DNA of 64,000 bases from Planctomycetota bacterium (GTDB lineage: Bacteria > Planctomycetota > UBA8742 > UBA2392): positions 310,001-374,000 of the forward strand of contig JADKGX010000002.1 of the NCBI GenBank assembly GCA_016722065.1, written 5' to 3'. This document shows, piece by piece, positions 42,783 to 51,993 of this stretch. Position 1 is the stretch's first letter, and each line of letters opens with the position of its first letter. Under the pieces are notes generated by a model that was not told the DNA's origin, made no database searches, and saw only the letters and a program-made list of their open reading frames with translations. The translations under genes were made by a program, and so were the position numbers.

Positions 42783-42814
42783 GCCCGGGACGAAGCTGTC
42801 CCGGGCTTCCGTTT
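42783..42814 (+). terminator. Rho-independent terminator after NPCBM gene
   Basis: GCCCGGGAC and GTCCCGGGC (perfect 9-bp stem, GAAGCT loop), then TTCCGTTT. Confidence 0.85.
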
Positions 42815-42879
42815 AACCGTTAGAAATTCGCCCTGAAACTGACTACACGTGCCTTCGCAAACAGAGACCGAGCCCCGAC

Positions 42880-45800
42880 ATGAGTCAGCCACGCGCGCCA
42901 TTGTTTGCCGGCCTTGCCATACTGGTTTTGGTCGGGCTTTTGATCGGCTACTTCCTGCTGGAAACGCCGGCATCTCCTCCACCACGACGGGCCAACGACG
43001 TTGCCCAGGATCAGGCCAACCTGCCAAAGGCCGGGCCGCCCAATCAATCCCCCACTGGCACGCAAGGCACCGAAGCCACCGGCACGCAGACTGCAAATGG
43101 CGACCCACAACCCAAGATCGTGGTCGTTCCCAAGGTGGTTGCGCAGGTTCGCGTTACTGGCCGCACCGTCGATGCCGACAACGATGGCGTGGACGGCATC
43201 ACAGTCACCCTGCTGCCTGAAGATGAAAACGCCATCACTGGCCCTGCTGCCGTCTCTGACGCCGACGGCAACTTCGCCTTCGAGAGCGGCCTGAACATTG
43301 GCGACCGCTACTTCGTGGCCTGCCTGATGGAAGGCAAGGCCCTGACAGCAACGGCGCCTTTCACAATCGAGAAAGACAAGCCCGTAGAGGGGCTGGTGCT
43401 GACCATCTACGCCAAGGCCCGCGCCTACGGCGTGGTCTTGAACGGCGCCGACAGCAAGCCGCTGGAAGGTGTCAGCATTGAAACCACGGCGCGCAAGGAT
43501 GAACGCCTGCAGCGGTTGGGCAGGCTGCTGGGCAGGTTGAAGCCAAGCAAGAGCGACGCCCAGGGCAAGTTTGAACTGGATAACCTGGCACCGGGTGCCT
43601 TTGTTGTCAGCGCGGTCAAGGAAGGCTGGACAGCCAACGAGTTGAACCCGCTGACCCGTGCCAGGCAGGACGTCGAACTGGGCGAGTTTGCAAACTTTGA
43701 ACTGCTGCCGTTCATTCTTGTGCAGGCCGGAATCATTGAGGGCCGCGTACTGACCAAGGAAGGCGCCAAGCCCATAGCCGGCGCAGTGGTCGAGTTAGGC
43801 ACGATTCTGGGTGGCGTCTTTGACACCAAGATCACCGATGCCGAAGGCAAGTTCCGCTTTGAAAGCGCCCCGCCGGCCATGATGCCCGAGGGCGGCCAGG
43901 GCGGACCGGGCCAGGGGCTTGGCGGCCTTGCCCTGCGGGCGATGGCGCCGGGTTTCGGGCTGGGCGTGCGCAATGTGCGCGTCAAAAGCGGCGAGACCAA
44001 AACTGGCCAGGACATTCTGCTGGATGCCGGCTGCACCGTAACCGGCAAGGTGCTGAACCACAAATCAGAGCCCGTGGCAGGCGCCAGCGTGTACTTCAAT
44101 GACACCGATTTTCAGCGCGGCGGCGAAATGGTCATTGGCATCAAGCTGCCCGCGCGCAGCATCAACACCATCACCAATGAAAGCGGCGAGTTCGCCCTGA
44201 CATCCTTGCCCGCCGGGCCGCTGACATTGGCTGCCACCGCCACAGGCTACAGCAACGGCAGCCAGCAGGTCACCACCGTGGTGGGCACGCCCCAGAACAC
44301 TGTCATCACCCTGCAACCCGAGGCCGTGATCTTCGGGCGCGTCACCAACGACCGCGGCGAAGGCATTGCCGACGCAGCCATCGCGGCCTATGAGGCCGAC
44401 GGCCCGGGGCAGTTGGGCTTCATCATGAAGAGTTTCTTTGGCGAGAACCTGCCCGACCGCGGCGACAGCATGATGTTCCCCATTGGCGTGCGCACAGGGC
44501 CAGACGGCAACTACCGGCTGGAGGGCCTCAAGGCCGCAACCTATGTGTTGATTGCCAACGCGCCGCTGTATGAAAAGCATGTCAGTGCCGGCCTGGAATG
44601 CAAAGCCGGCAAGGAAGTGGAATACAACATTTCCATGCTGGCTGGCGGCATCATCTTTGGCAGGGTCTACGACGCGGCCAACCAGCCCATGGCGGGCGTG
44701 CCGGTTACAGCCGCGCAACTGCTGGGCCAGGAGTCTTTACGTGTCAAGACAGCCTACACGGACCGCAACGGCAACTATGAAATGACCGGTCTGGCAGCCG
44801 GAACCTACAAGGTCACGCGCAACACCGGCGACCTGGCGTCGTTGATTCTGCCCAACCCGGCCAGCGAGGTCAGTGTCAAGAACGGCGAACGCGTGGAGTT
44901 CGATATCTACGACCAGAAGCCCGGCACGGCGCGGCTGTATGGCCGCGTGACGCTGGACGGCCAGGTCTATGCCGATGAAAGCCTGCTGCTGATTGGCGGT
45001 AACTTTGCCGGGTTTGCGGCCAACAACACCCGAACCGACCAGGACGGCAAGTACGAGTTTCGCAGCGTGCCCCTGGGCACCTACCAGATCGCGCGCGGCG
45101 GCCAGCGCGGGCCTTCTTTGGTGCGCATTCGCGTGCGCGTGGACAAAGCCGGCGACAAAGAAGTGAACATTGATTATCAAACCGTCAGCATTTCCGGCCG
45201 GGTGGAACTTGCTGGCGGCGGCGTGCCCGAAGGCCGAGTGCGCGTGCTGGCCAGCCCTGTTTCGCCTGAAGGCGAGGATTCCGGCACCGCCGACGACAAC
45301 GTCAACGACCTCGAAATGATGGTCGTGGAAGAAGCCGGCATCAATGAAAAGGGCGAGTTCGCCATCAAGGGCCTCAGCCCGGGCTTCTATCGCCTGACAG
45401 CCCGCAGCGAAAAGAACGGCATGGTCAGCAAGCCCTACCTGAACCTCAAGGCCAGCGTAAAGGGCATCATTCTTCAACTGCCACTGACAGCCGCGACGCT
45501 GCAAGGAACCGTCAAGGGTCTGGATGAAGCCAAGCCCAACACGCCCTTTGGCCTGATTGCCGCCATCACGATTGAAGACGACAAAGGCAAGCCGATTTCG
45601 CTGGGCGGCTTTGACAACGCCATCAACCTGGGCACAAGCAAGGAGTTCACGGTGCCTGGCCTGGCTGAGGGCCTGTTTACGGTCACGCTTTCGATTGGCG
45701 GCTACAGCCCCGTGACGCACAAGAACGTCAAGCTGGTGGCAGGCGAAACGACGGCGCTGGATTTTGTGTTCACGGCCTCGGGCAGTGCACGCATCAAGAT

Positions 45801-46083
45801 CAGCAATGACGACCTGACATTGGCCAGCGCCTATGAACTGCAATACGACATCGTCAACAGCAAGGGCGATACGTTCAAGAAGCGCTTTACGTTTCTCGAC
45901 TTCTTCAGCACTGATGGCTCTGCATCCCAGGACCTTGGCCAGAACGCCTTTGTCATCAAGGACCTGCCGCCGGAAACCTACACGATCACGCTCAAGCTGC
46001 CCGGTTACAAAGACGTCTCACAGTCGTTTGTGGTGATCGCCGGCCAGACCACCGAGGTTGGCGTTACATTCGTCAAGCCCTAG
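42880..46083 (+). CDS. Large membrane-anchored protein with carboxypeptidase-regulatory-like repeats
   Basis: A 1067-residue protein anchored by one N-terminal TM (LFAGLAILVLVGLLIGYFLL, residues 8-27) and a Pro/Thr linker. The remainder is about nine carboxypeptidase-regulatory-like (transthyretin-fold) domains recognised by recurring 'V.G.V.d..g.pi.ga.V...g...TD.dGkF.f..l..G.Y.l.....G' text: VTGRTVDADNDGVDGITVTL, YGVVLNGADSKPLEGVSIET, EGRVLTKEGAKPIAGAVVEL, TGKVLNHKSEPVAGASVYFN, FGRVTNDRGEGIADAAIAAY, FGRVYDAANQPMAGVPVTAA, YGRVTLDGQVYADESLLLIG, SGRVELAGGGVPEGRVRVLA. It likely forms an extended rod in the periplasm or at the surface. The following lipoprotein gene starts 16 bp downstream. Confidence 0.88.
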   Translation: MSQPRAPLFAGLAILVLVGLLIGYFLLETPASPPPRRANDVAQDQANLPKAGPPNQSPTGTQGTEATGTQTANGDPQPKIVVVPKVVAQVRVTGRTVDADNDGVDGITVTLLPEDENAITGPAAVSDADGNFAFESGLNIGDRYFVACLMEGKALTATAPFTIEKDKPVEGLVLTIYAKARAYGVVLNGADSKPLEGVSIETTARKDERLQRLGRLLGRLKPSKSDAQGKFELDNLAPGAFVVSAVKEGWTANELNPLTRARQDVELGEFANFELLPFILVQAGIIEGRVLTKEGAKPIAGAVVELGTILGGVFDTKITDAEGKFRFESAPPAMMPEGGQGGPGQGLGGLALRAMAPGFGLGVRNVRVKSGETKTGQDILLDAGCTVTGKVLNHKSEPVAGASVYFNDTDFQRGGEMVIGIKLPARSINTITNESGEFALTSLPAGPLTLAATATGYSNGSQQVTTVVGTPQNTVITLQPEAVIFGRVTNDRGEGIADAAIAAYEADGPGQLGFIMKSFFGENLPDRGDSMMFPIGVRTGPDGNYRLEGLKAATYVLIANAPLYEKHVSAGLECKAGKEVEYNISMLAGGIIFGRVYDAANQPMAGVPVTAAQLLGQESLRVKTAYTDRNGNYEMTGLAAGTYKVTRNTGDLASLILPNPASEVSVKNGERVEFDIYDQKPGTARLYGRVTLDGQVYADESLLLIGGNFAGFAANNTRTDQDGKYEFRSVPLGTYQIARGGQRGPSLVRIRVRVDKAGDKEVNIDYQTVSISGRVELAGGGVPEGRVRVLASPVSPEGEDSGTADDNVNDLEMMVVEEAGINEKGEFAIKGLSPGFYRLTARSEKNGMVSKPYLNLKASVKGIILQLPLTAATLQGTVKGLDEAKPNTPFGLIAAITIEDDKGKPISLGGFDNAINLGTSKEFTVPGLAEGLFTVTLSIGGYSPVTHKNVKLVAGETTALDFVFTASGSARIKISNDDLTLASAYELQYDIVNSKGDTFKKRFTFLDFFSTDGSASQDLGQNAFVIKDLPPETYTITLKLPGYKDVSQSFVVIAGQTTEVGVTFVKP

Positions 46084-46099
46084 CTACAATGAAGGCCCC

Positions 46100-47353
46100 A
46101 TGGCCTTGACGCCGCCAACGATTGCAAAACACCCCCACCACGCACGACCGCTGGCGCTGGCTGCCCTGGCGTGCATGTTGCTGGCTGGTTGCGCGGGCCA
46201 AAGCCGCCCGCTGGCTGCCAACGGGCCGGGGCCAGACGACCCCCCGGTTGTTCGCAACACAACGCAATCGCACCAGACACTCGACCAGATGCTGCAACAG
46301 GATGATTTTGACCTGCCGCGCGCCCTGCTGCTGTTCAGTGAAGAGTTCTACCCCGAGTTCAGCGGCAAGCAGCGCCATGAAGTTGACGTGGAAGCCAAGC
46401 TGGCGCGCTTTGATGCCTATGCCAGTGACCTGCGTGCAGCGCTGCGCCGCAACAAGACGCCGCGCACACGGCTTGCCACGTTGATTGAGTTCGTGCACGT
46501 CAAGCTGGGCCTGCGCTTTGATGCAACCGACCCCAGCGGCGCAAAGGCCGACAACCTGTTCTTTGACCGCGTGCTGCAAAACCGCACGGGCTATTGCGTC
46601 ACGCTTTCACTGGCCTATCTGGTGTTTGGGCAGGCCGCCGGGCTGGATGTCGTGGGCATTCGGGTGCCCACCCACTTCACGGTGCGGTTTCGCGACCAGG
46701 AAGCCGATGGCCAACCCTACGAAACGCTGGTCGAGACAACCGCCGCCGGCGAAACGCAGCAAGACACCTACTACTGGGCCAAGTACCGCTTCTCGACGAC
46801 CTCGGTCCAAAATGGCGTGTACCTGACACCACTGACCGACAAGCAGATCTTCGGCACGATCTACAACAACCTGGCCGGGTTGACGTACCTGCGCGGCAAC
46901 AACGAGCTGGCCGTAGAGCGCTATACCAAGGCGCTGGAACTTGCCCCCAACAACGCGGAGGCGCTGTACAACCGCGCGCTGGTGCTGCGCATGTTGCAGC
47001 GCGACAAAGACGCGTTGAAGGACTTCAATGCCGCCATTCGCCTGGACCCCAACTTTGTGTTCTGCTATCTGGCGCGGGCACGCCTGCTGTTTGATGCCGG
47101 CGAACGCGCCCAGGCCAAAGAGGACCTGGGCGAGGCCATGCGCAAACGCCCTGACTGGCCCGAACCCCACATGATGAACGGCATTTTCCTCAGCCGCGAA
47201 GGCGACCTGGATGCCGCCAAGGCGGCGTTTCTGCGCGTGCTGGAAATCGACAAAGGCTTCAACGCCGCACGCATCGCCATTGCCGAACTCGAACGCACGC
47301 GCGGCAACGAACGCGAAGCCCGCAAATGGGAAGAGGAGGCGGGGATTCGATGA
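46100..47353 (+). CDS. Lipoprotein with SirB1-like transglutaminase and TPR domains
   Basis: A 417-residue lipoprotein: signal LALAALACMLLAGCAGQ (lipobox L-A-G-C). Residues about 60-240 resemble the SirB1/Transglut_core2 domain: TRLATLIEFVHVKLGLRFDA and FFDRVLQNRTGYCVTLSLAY with the candidate Cys, then VVGIRVPTHFTVRFRDQEAD with the His. TPRs follow (AGLTYLRGNNELAVERYTKA, LYNRALVLRMLQRDKDALKD, ARLLFDAGERAQAKEDLGEA). Cys and His of a papain-like pair are therefore retained. Function in this context unknown. Its stop overlaps the next start (ATGA). Confidence 0.85.
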   Translation: MALTPPTIAKHPHHARPLALAALACMLLAGCAGQSRPLAANGPGPDDPPVVRNTTQSHQTLDQMLQQDDFDLPRALLLFSEEFYPEFSGKQRHEVDVEAKLARFDAYASDLRAALRRNKTPRTRLATLIEFVHVKLGLRFDATDPSGAKADNLFFDRVLQNRTGYCVTLSLAYLVFGQAAGLDVVGIRVPTHFTVRFRDQEADGQPYETLVETTAAGETQQDTYYWAKYRFSTTSVQNGVYLTPLTDKQIFGTIYNNLAGLTYLRGNNELAVERYTKALELAPNNAEALYNRALVLRMLQRDKDALKDFNAAIRLDPNFVFCYLARARLLFDAGERAQAKEDLGEAMRKRPDWPEPHMMNGIFLSREGDLDAAKAAFLRVLEIDKGFNAARIAIAELERTRGNEREARKWEEEAGIR

Positions 47354-48165
47354 AGCAGACAACCACCATGACGGCCTTGGATGCCGCCGCCCAGGCCGCC
47401 ACACAGGCCGGGGCCGAAACCGAGTGCATGACGCTGGACCAATGCCTGCGCCGGCGCGGCCAGGGCCCCCGCCCCGGTGTGTTAGTCGTGCGCGTGGAGC
47501 CCGGCCAGGCCACGGATGTTGCGGCCCTGCGCTGGCTGGCACCGGGGGGCGTTTCGCCGCTGGTGCTGGCACCGTCGACGTTTGGCGAGTCGATTGAACT
47601 TGCTGCCCGCGCGGCGCTGTTTGCCAAACTGGCGCAGACCACCACAGTGGTGCTGCTGGAACACGAAATCGCGGAACTTGAGGGTACCTGGCGGCCACCA
47701 GACCAGGTAAAGCCCGGTGCGCTTGCGCCCCTGCCGCCCCTGGACCCTCTGCTTTCAGCGCCTGAGCGTGACCTGCGAACGCTGGCGCTGCGCATGGAAC
47801 AAGCCCCGTTGCTGTCGCGGTTTGAGCCCGACTTGGATGCCGCGGCCAAGGCCGAATGGCTGGTTATCAGTTTCGGCAGCGCCTGTGACGCAGCCCGGGC
47901 GGCCGCCAGCCAGGCCCGGGCCACAGGCCAGCGCGTTGGCCACTTGATGTTGCAGACCCTTTGGCCCTTGCCCGAGGCGCCGATTCTGCACGCCGCACGC
48001 GGGGTAAAGCATGTTGTGGTACCAGAGCGCAACCTGGGCCAGTATGTGCACGAGATTCGCCGCCTGTTGCCAACGCTGATGGTGATTCCAGCCCACGCCG
48101 TGCCCGGGCCGGTTTCCACCGCATTGATCCTGGACCGACTGCAGAAGACGCCCCGCTGCTGCTGA
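47350..48165 (+). CDS. Truncated 2-oxoacid:ferredoxin oxidoreductase alpha (KorA-like) protein
   Basis: A 271-residue protein resembling only the later part of KorA/PorA alpha subunits. PLVLAPSTFGESIELAARAA with LFAKLAQTTTVVLLEHEIAE matches the end of the pyrimidine domain ('aps..e.f.l...A..lAe...tPVivL.d..l'). EWLVISFGSACDAARAAASQ then RVGHLMLQTLWPLPEAPILH and VKHVVVPERNLGQYVHEIRR match transketolase-like domain II. The N-terminal TPP-binding part is largely missing and no beta subunit gene is adjacent, so catalysis as a normal oxidoreductase is unlikely. It overlaps neighbours on both sides by 1-4 bp. Confidence 0.68.
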   Translation: MKQTTTMTALDAAAQAATQAGAETECMTLDQCLRRRGQGPRPGVLVVRVEPGQATDVAALRWLAPGGVSPLVLAPSTFGESIELAARAALFAKLAQTTTVVLLEHEIAELEGTWRPPDQVKPGALAPLPPLDPLLSAPERDLRTLALRMEQAPLLSRFEPDLDAAAKAEWLVISFGSACDAARAAASQARATGQRVGHLMLQTLWPLPEAPILHAARGVKHVVVPERNLGQYVHEIRRLLPTLMVIPAHAVPGPVSTALILDRLQKTPRCC

Positions 48166-48599
48166 TGAATCTTCCCTCCAAACACCTTTACAACGCGGCG
48201 CTGCAGTTGAATCGGGGCTCGGAGGCGCGCCGGCTGACCAGTATCTCTCATGCTGGCATTGTGCGCGACGTGCTGCGCGACTTCAGCGCGCGCGAGGCCA
48301 CGGTGTATGTGTGGCTGATCATGCCAGACCACATCCATGTGCTGTTTTCGACCCGGCGCCAACTTAAGGATCTCGACACGTTTCTGGGCCGGGTCAAGCG
48401 CCGCATCAACCAGAACCTGGTTCGGCGCGACATGCCAAAGCTGCACTGGCAACACGGGGCGGTGAATCACCCGATCACCTGGCCCGAAATCGAAGAGGCC
48501 CGCGATTACATTCTGCTGAACCCGGTGCGCGGCGGGTACGTGCACGTTCCTTCCCAGTGGCCCCACCAGGAAACACCGGCGCCGCTGCCCGGCATCTGA
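48165..48599 (+). CDS. REP-associated tyrosine transposase-like (Y1_Tnp, RAYT) protein
   Basis: A 144-residue protein of the IS200/RAYT HUH-type transposase family. ATVYVWLIMPDHIHVLFSTR holds the HUH motif (HIH), EEARDYILLNPVRGGYVHVP holds the catalytic-Tyr region (Y-I-x-x-N-P-V-R). The N-terminus, which normally begins with an 'RRR.hLP...YFVTFR' strand, is short and atypical (MNLPSKHLYNAALQLNRGSE). The start codon overlaps the previous stop (TGATG), so it may be translated with the KorA-like gene. No obvious REP hairpins flank it. Possibly a domesticated or fading copy. Confidence 0.82.
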   Translation: MNLPSKHLYNAALQLNRGSEARRLTSISHAGIVRDVLRDFSAREATVYVWLIMPDHIHVLFSTRRQLKDLDTFLGRVKRRINQNLVRRDMPKLHWQHGAVNHPITWPEIEEARDYILLNPVRGGYVHVPSQWPHQETPAPLPGI

Positions 48600-48671
48600 G
48601 GCTGGGCTTGCCAAGCAGAAGGCCCCGCGCTTTCGCACGAGGCCCGAAATGAAATCCGATTTTTTGATCAG

Positions 48672-49538
48672 CTAGTTGCCGTTGCCACCGCCACGATTAC
48701 CCCGCGCTTGCCCGGGGCCGCGGGCTGCAGGCTGGGTGCCGGCGTTGCGCTGGCCGCCACCCATGCGGTTGGCGGTGCGCAGAATGTTGTCGGCCGCATC
48801 TTTGGGCAGGCTGGCTGTCAGCGCGGAAAGTGTTGTGGCATCCAGGTCTTCCAGTCGCTTGTCAAAGGCGGCCTCATCGATCTCAACGTCATCAATACGC
48901 TGGCCCGCGCGCTCGCTGGTGATTTCCGCCTTGGCCTGCAGGTGCGCCACCAGTGCGGTGCTGACGGCTGTCACCTGGGTTGCATCCAGGTTCAGGCGCT
49001 GGGCCTGGCTTTCGACGAACTTTGGAATCGTTTCCGAAATGCGCTGCTTGCTGGCCTCCAGTTCCGTTACTCGCGCGGCCTGGCGGTCCAGGCGGCGCTG
49101 TTCCTGCCTTTCGGCATCCAGCTTGGCGTTGACGGCGCGAACGGCGTCCTCAAAGCCGGGGTCAACGGGCTTGGGCGCCTCGCCAGTGGTTGTGCCGTCG
49201 ACGGCCCTTGGAGCAACGGTGGACGCCTTCTTCAGGGCTGCGATATCGGCCTTGAGGGTGGCGATTTCTTTGTCAGCATCTTTGCTTGCGGTGCCGGGCG
49301 CTGTGGCGCGATCCAGTGCCAACTGCATGTCCTTGATTTCGTTGCGCAGCTTGGCGATTTCCGCGCTGCTGTCGCTGTGGTCAGCGTCGCCATCCTTGGC
49401 GTCACCTTCATGTTGCGGCAGCGCCGGGGCGCGCTTGGCCGTGGTTTCCGGCAGCGGCACCAGCCCGCCGGCAATGGCACCTACAGCAGCGCCGGCACCA
49501 AGCAGACCAGCAACAATGGCAGCAATCAGGGCTTTCAT
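48672..49538 (-). CDS. Secreted/anchored coiled-coil protein, unknown
   Basis: A 288-residue protein. A long hydrophobic N-terminus (ALIAAIVAGLLGAGAAVGAI, residues 3-22) acts as signal or anchor. Coiled coil lies at about 55-110 (SAEIAKLRNEIKDMQLALDR) and 130-165, with a helical region AVSTALVAHLQAKAEITSER and FDKRLEDLDATTLSALTASL, and a low-complexity Arg/Gly/Asn tail (GQARGNRGGGNGN). SD CTGGAG before ATG 49538. I do not recognise it. Confidence 0.75.
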   Translation of the reverse strand: MKALIAAIVAGLLGAGAAVGAIAGGLVPLPETTAKRAPALPQHEGDAKDGDADHSDSSAEIAKLRNEIKDMQLALDRATAPGTASKDADKEIATLKADIAALKKASTVAPRAVDGTTTGEAPKPVDPGFEDAVRAVNAKLDAERQEQRRLDRQAARVTELEASKQRISETIPKFVESQAQRLNLDATQVTAVSTALVAHLQAKAEITSERAGQRIDDVEIDEAAFDKRLEDLDATTLSALTASLPKDAADNILRTANRMGGGQRNAGTQPAARGPGQARGNRGGGNGN

Positions 49539-49615
49539 GTCAGTCTCCAGGAACACGTCAATAGAACCCGTGCCAGGGTCATTGGTTCCGCTGATTTTGG
49601 TTTTCCGCCGCGGGC

Positions 49616-50155
49616 TCAGGTGGCTTCGCCCAGCCAGGGCTTGAACGTGAACAGATAGCCTAGCGCCGCAATCGTCTTGCCGTCTTTGATGTTGTTGGCC
49701 TTCAACTGGATGCGCAGATCGCGAAAGCTGAAGGGCTTGGCCGTGATCTGTTCGTCTTCGTCAAAGTTGGTTTTGCCGGGCCGCAGGTCCGTGGCCAGAA
49801 AGATGTGCATCTTTTCGTCCAGGATGCCCGGGCTGGGGTACATCGTGAACAGGTGTTCCAGCTTGCCGGCGGTGTAGCCGGTTTCTTCCTTCAGTTCGCG
49901 CGCCGCGCAGGCCAGGGGGTCTTCGCCGGGGTCCAGTGTGCCGGCGGGAATCTCCCATAGCGACTTCTTGGCGCCAATGCGCCATTGCTCGATCAACAGC
50001 ACTGTGTCTTTGTCCAGCATGGGCACAATGCAGGCCGCACCGGGGTGTTCAATCACGTCGCGGCGGACGTCTTTGCCCTCGGGCGTTTGCAGCGTCACGC
50101 CCATTACCTTGAACAGGCGGCCTTCGTAGATCAACTCGCGGTTCTTTTGAATCAT
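49616..50155 (-). CDS. NUDIX hydrolase (ADP-ribose pyrophosphatase-like)
   Basis: A 179-residue NUDIX enzyme. RRDVIEHPGAACIVPMLDKD and TVLLIEQWRIGAKKSLWEIP are typical of the ADP-ribose/NDP-sugar pyrophosphatase branch (NudF-like). The Nudix box is GTLDPGEDPLACAARELKEE followed by TGY, fitting GX5EX7REUXEEXGU. MYPSPGILDEKMHIFLATDL follows. It hydrolyses nucleoside diphosphate derivatives. Its ATG overlaps the stop of the following gene's upstream neighbour (4-bp ATGA), indicating an operon with 50152-50826. Confidence 0.92.
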   Translation of the reverse strand: MIQKNRELIYEGRLFKVMGVTLQTPEGKDVRRDVIEHPGAACIVPMLDKDTVLLIEQWRIGAKKSLWEIPAGTLDPGEDPLACAARELKEETGYTAGKLEHLFTMYPSPGILDEKMHIFLATDLRPGKTNFDEDEQITAKPFSFRDLRIQLKANNIKDGKTIAALGYLFTFKPWLGEAT

Positions 50156-50826
50156 GGCTGGGTGACCTTCAGGTCCTGCCGCACCATGGCGATGTTCATG
50201 GCCGCATCGGCGGCGAACTCGGCGCTCTCAAGTTCTTCGCCCACGGGCCCTTTGCCCTCAATGAACACCACAAGCTGGCGGGTTTCGCCGGGCTGCAGCG
50301 TGCCCTCCGGGTCGGATTGCGACAGCGTCAATGCGCCTGTGGGGCTGGCGGCGGCTTTGTCGGCAACGTCCTTCAACCAGCGCACGGTCCAGGACTTGCC
50401 GGCCTTGTCTTTTACGGTCAGGCGCGGGGCGGCAATCACGACGGCTTCCTTGCCGCCATTGTGAAGGCGCAAGCGATACAGGCGGCCCTCGGCCTTGATG
50501 CCCATGGACTTGCACATGGATTGGCCCAGGCGGTCGCGATAATCCGGGGCTTCGTCAATGTCGCGCAACTCGGCCGCGACCACGGCATCTTTGTCGCTGC
50601 GCAGCAGGGGCACCGTGGCGCCCACGGCACTGGTGGGCACCGTAACTTCGTTGCTGGCGCGGTCGCTGAAAGGCCGAATCGTGTACAGCACATAGGCAAA
50701 AAACACCGATGCGGCAGTGGCACTCAGTACCACCATCAGGTTCAGCGCCAACTGGGCGCGGCGGGCCGCTTTGCGGTGAACTTCAAAGGGCTCGGGCTCT
50801 GGCGGGGTGTGCTGCGGATCGGACAT
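50152..50826 (-). CDS. Membrane-anchored protein, unknown
   Basis: A 224-residue protein. A Pro/Glu-rich cytoplasmic N-terminus (HTPPEPEPFEVHRKAARRAQ) is followed by one TM helix (NLMVVLSATAASVFFAYVLY, residues about 30-50) and an extracytoplasmic beta-rich domain (YRLRLHNGGKEAVVIAAPRL, TVKDKAGKSWTVRWL, GTLQPGETRQLVVFIEGKG). The last segment resembles an Ig-like 'l.pGet..l.v.F' DUF4352-like fold. Start 50826 is taken because the upstream frame shows no coding character. Its stop overlaps the NUDIX start. Confidence 0.72.
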   Translation of the reverse strand: MSDPQHTPPEPEPFEVHRKAARRAQLALNLMVVLSATAASVFFAYVLYTIRPFSDRASNEVTVPTSAVGATVPLLRSDKDAVVAAELRDIDEAPDYRDRLGQSMCKSMGIKAEGRLYRLRLHNGGKEAVVIAAPRLTVKDKAGKSWTVRWLKDVADKAAASPTGALTLSQSDPEGTLQPGETRQLVVFIEGKGPVGEELESAEFAADAAMNIAMVRQDLKVTQP

Positions 50827-50911
50827 GTGCGCAGTGTAGGAACTATCGCCATGGCGGCACAGTGCCCTGCGCTGCCGCAACACAACGGGCCGCCTGCTGG
50901 CAGCCTTACGA

Positions 50912-50942
50912 CAAAACGGGCTGCCTGCTGGCAGCCCGTTGG
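50912..50942 (-). terminator. Rho-independent terminator for the STN-domain gene
   Basis: On the minus strand AACGGGCTGCC-AGCA-GGCAGCCCGTT followed by TTGTCG. A partial duplicate of the same sequence lies at 50884-50906. Confidence 0.8.
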
Positions 50943-50962
50943 GTGTCTTGCGGTGGGTGCAA

Positions 50963-51640
50963 CTACTTGCTGCTGCGAAGCTGGTTCAGCAGTGTGGCTA
51001 CTTCTTTGTGCACCGCGCGCGGGGCGCGGACAATCAGGTTGCCCTTGACCAATGTGATGCTGGCCTTGCCGCCCCAATCAGCCTTGACGGATTCCTGCAC
51101 AAGGTCAGAGACGTCTTCTGTGGTGGGTGTTTCTTTTTCTTCGTCGATATAGATTTCCGGCCCGCCGCCGCTGTCGTCTGCGGCCTTGAGGCGAATGCGC
51201 GGCCCGACAAAATCCGTGATCTTGACGGTAATGTCGCGCACGTCGTAGGTCTTGGTGATGGTGACTTCTTCGGCTTTTTCTTCGGTTGTCAGGTACAGCA
51301 CGCCGTTCTTGTAGCTCTTCTTCAGTTTGATTTGGTCCAGCAGAATGTTCAGCGCGTTGCCGGCCTTGATTTCGGCCAGTTCCAGCGTGACCTTGCGGTC
51401 GCTGTCTGAGACCGCCTCAAGCGCCTTTTTGTCCCACACAATCGTGACGCGGGCTTTTTTGGCGATGTCCTTGACGACCTCCACAACATCGGCGTCCTCA
51501 TAGGCCAGGGTGGCAATCACCGTGGACTCCAGTTGGGACTCGATCTTGCGGTAAGTAGCGTCTTCTTTGTCCTCGCCGGCAAGCAGCGGCGCGCCCCCAA
51601 GCGCGGCCAGAATGGCTAAAGCGGGAATCCACCGTTTCAT
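50963..51640 (-). CDS. Secreted protein with STN-like (secretin/TonB short N-terminal) domain
   Basis: A 225-residue exported protein: signal MKRWIPALAILAALGGAPLL, cleavage near LAGE. Residues 40-120 match the STN/secretin N0 pattern: IATLAYEDADVVEVVKDIAK, then ARVTIVWDKKAL and VTLELAEIKAGNALNILLDQ with KNGVLYLTTEEKAEE. Residues 125-225 (TITKTYDVRDITVKITDF, KADWGGKASITLVKGNLIVR, HKEVATLLNQLR) look like a second secretin-N-type beta-alpha domain. No secretin beta-barrel domain is present, so it may be an accessory of a secretion system. Ends at a terminator. Confidence 0.78.
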   Translation of the reverse strand: MKRWIPALAILAALGGAPLLAGEDKEDATYRKIESQLESTVIATLAYEDADVVEVVKDIAKKARVTIVWDKKALEAVSDSDRKVTLELAEIKAGNALNILLDQIKLKKSYKNGVLYLTTEEKAEEVTITKTYDVRDITVKITDFVGPRIRLKAADDSGGGPEIYIDEEKETPTTEDVSDLVQESVKADWGGKASITLVKGNLIVRAPRAVHKEVATLLNQLRSSK

Positions 51641-51844
51641 ACGCAGGCTCCAAGGGGTGGAACGTTCGGGGTGATACCCCATCAGTGTACGCCGGCAATC
51701 CACCATTCGCAAACCTGCAATAGATTGCCCTTGCGGGCGCGATCACGCCCCAAACCGTATTGCGTATCCGCACATAGGCATGGCCATGCAATCTGGTGCG
51801 CGCCAAGCAACGCGGGCGGTAGAGGCCCCGCAAAGCAACCGCCT

Positions 51845-51876
51845 CAACCACGGATTACACGGATCACACGGATTGG
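51845..51876. repeat. Solo repeat arm of the CACGGAT type
   Basis: CAACCACGGATTACACGGAT followed by CACACGGATTGG matches the arms bordering the GxxExxY gene at 16442. No GxxExxY gene or opposite arm is found next to it. A 39-codon frame follows (51878-51997) without recognisable content. Confidence 0.75.
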
Positions 51877-51993
51877 CATGGAAGCGGCAAATCTGGGCTG
51901 TGCATCTGCCCTGCTTGCCGACTTTGGCGTCAAGGAAGTCGCCTTCGAATCTCGCACCATCGTGTTTCGCGGCCACTTCAAGGTGCACGGGGC

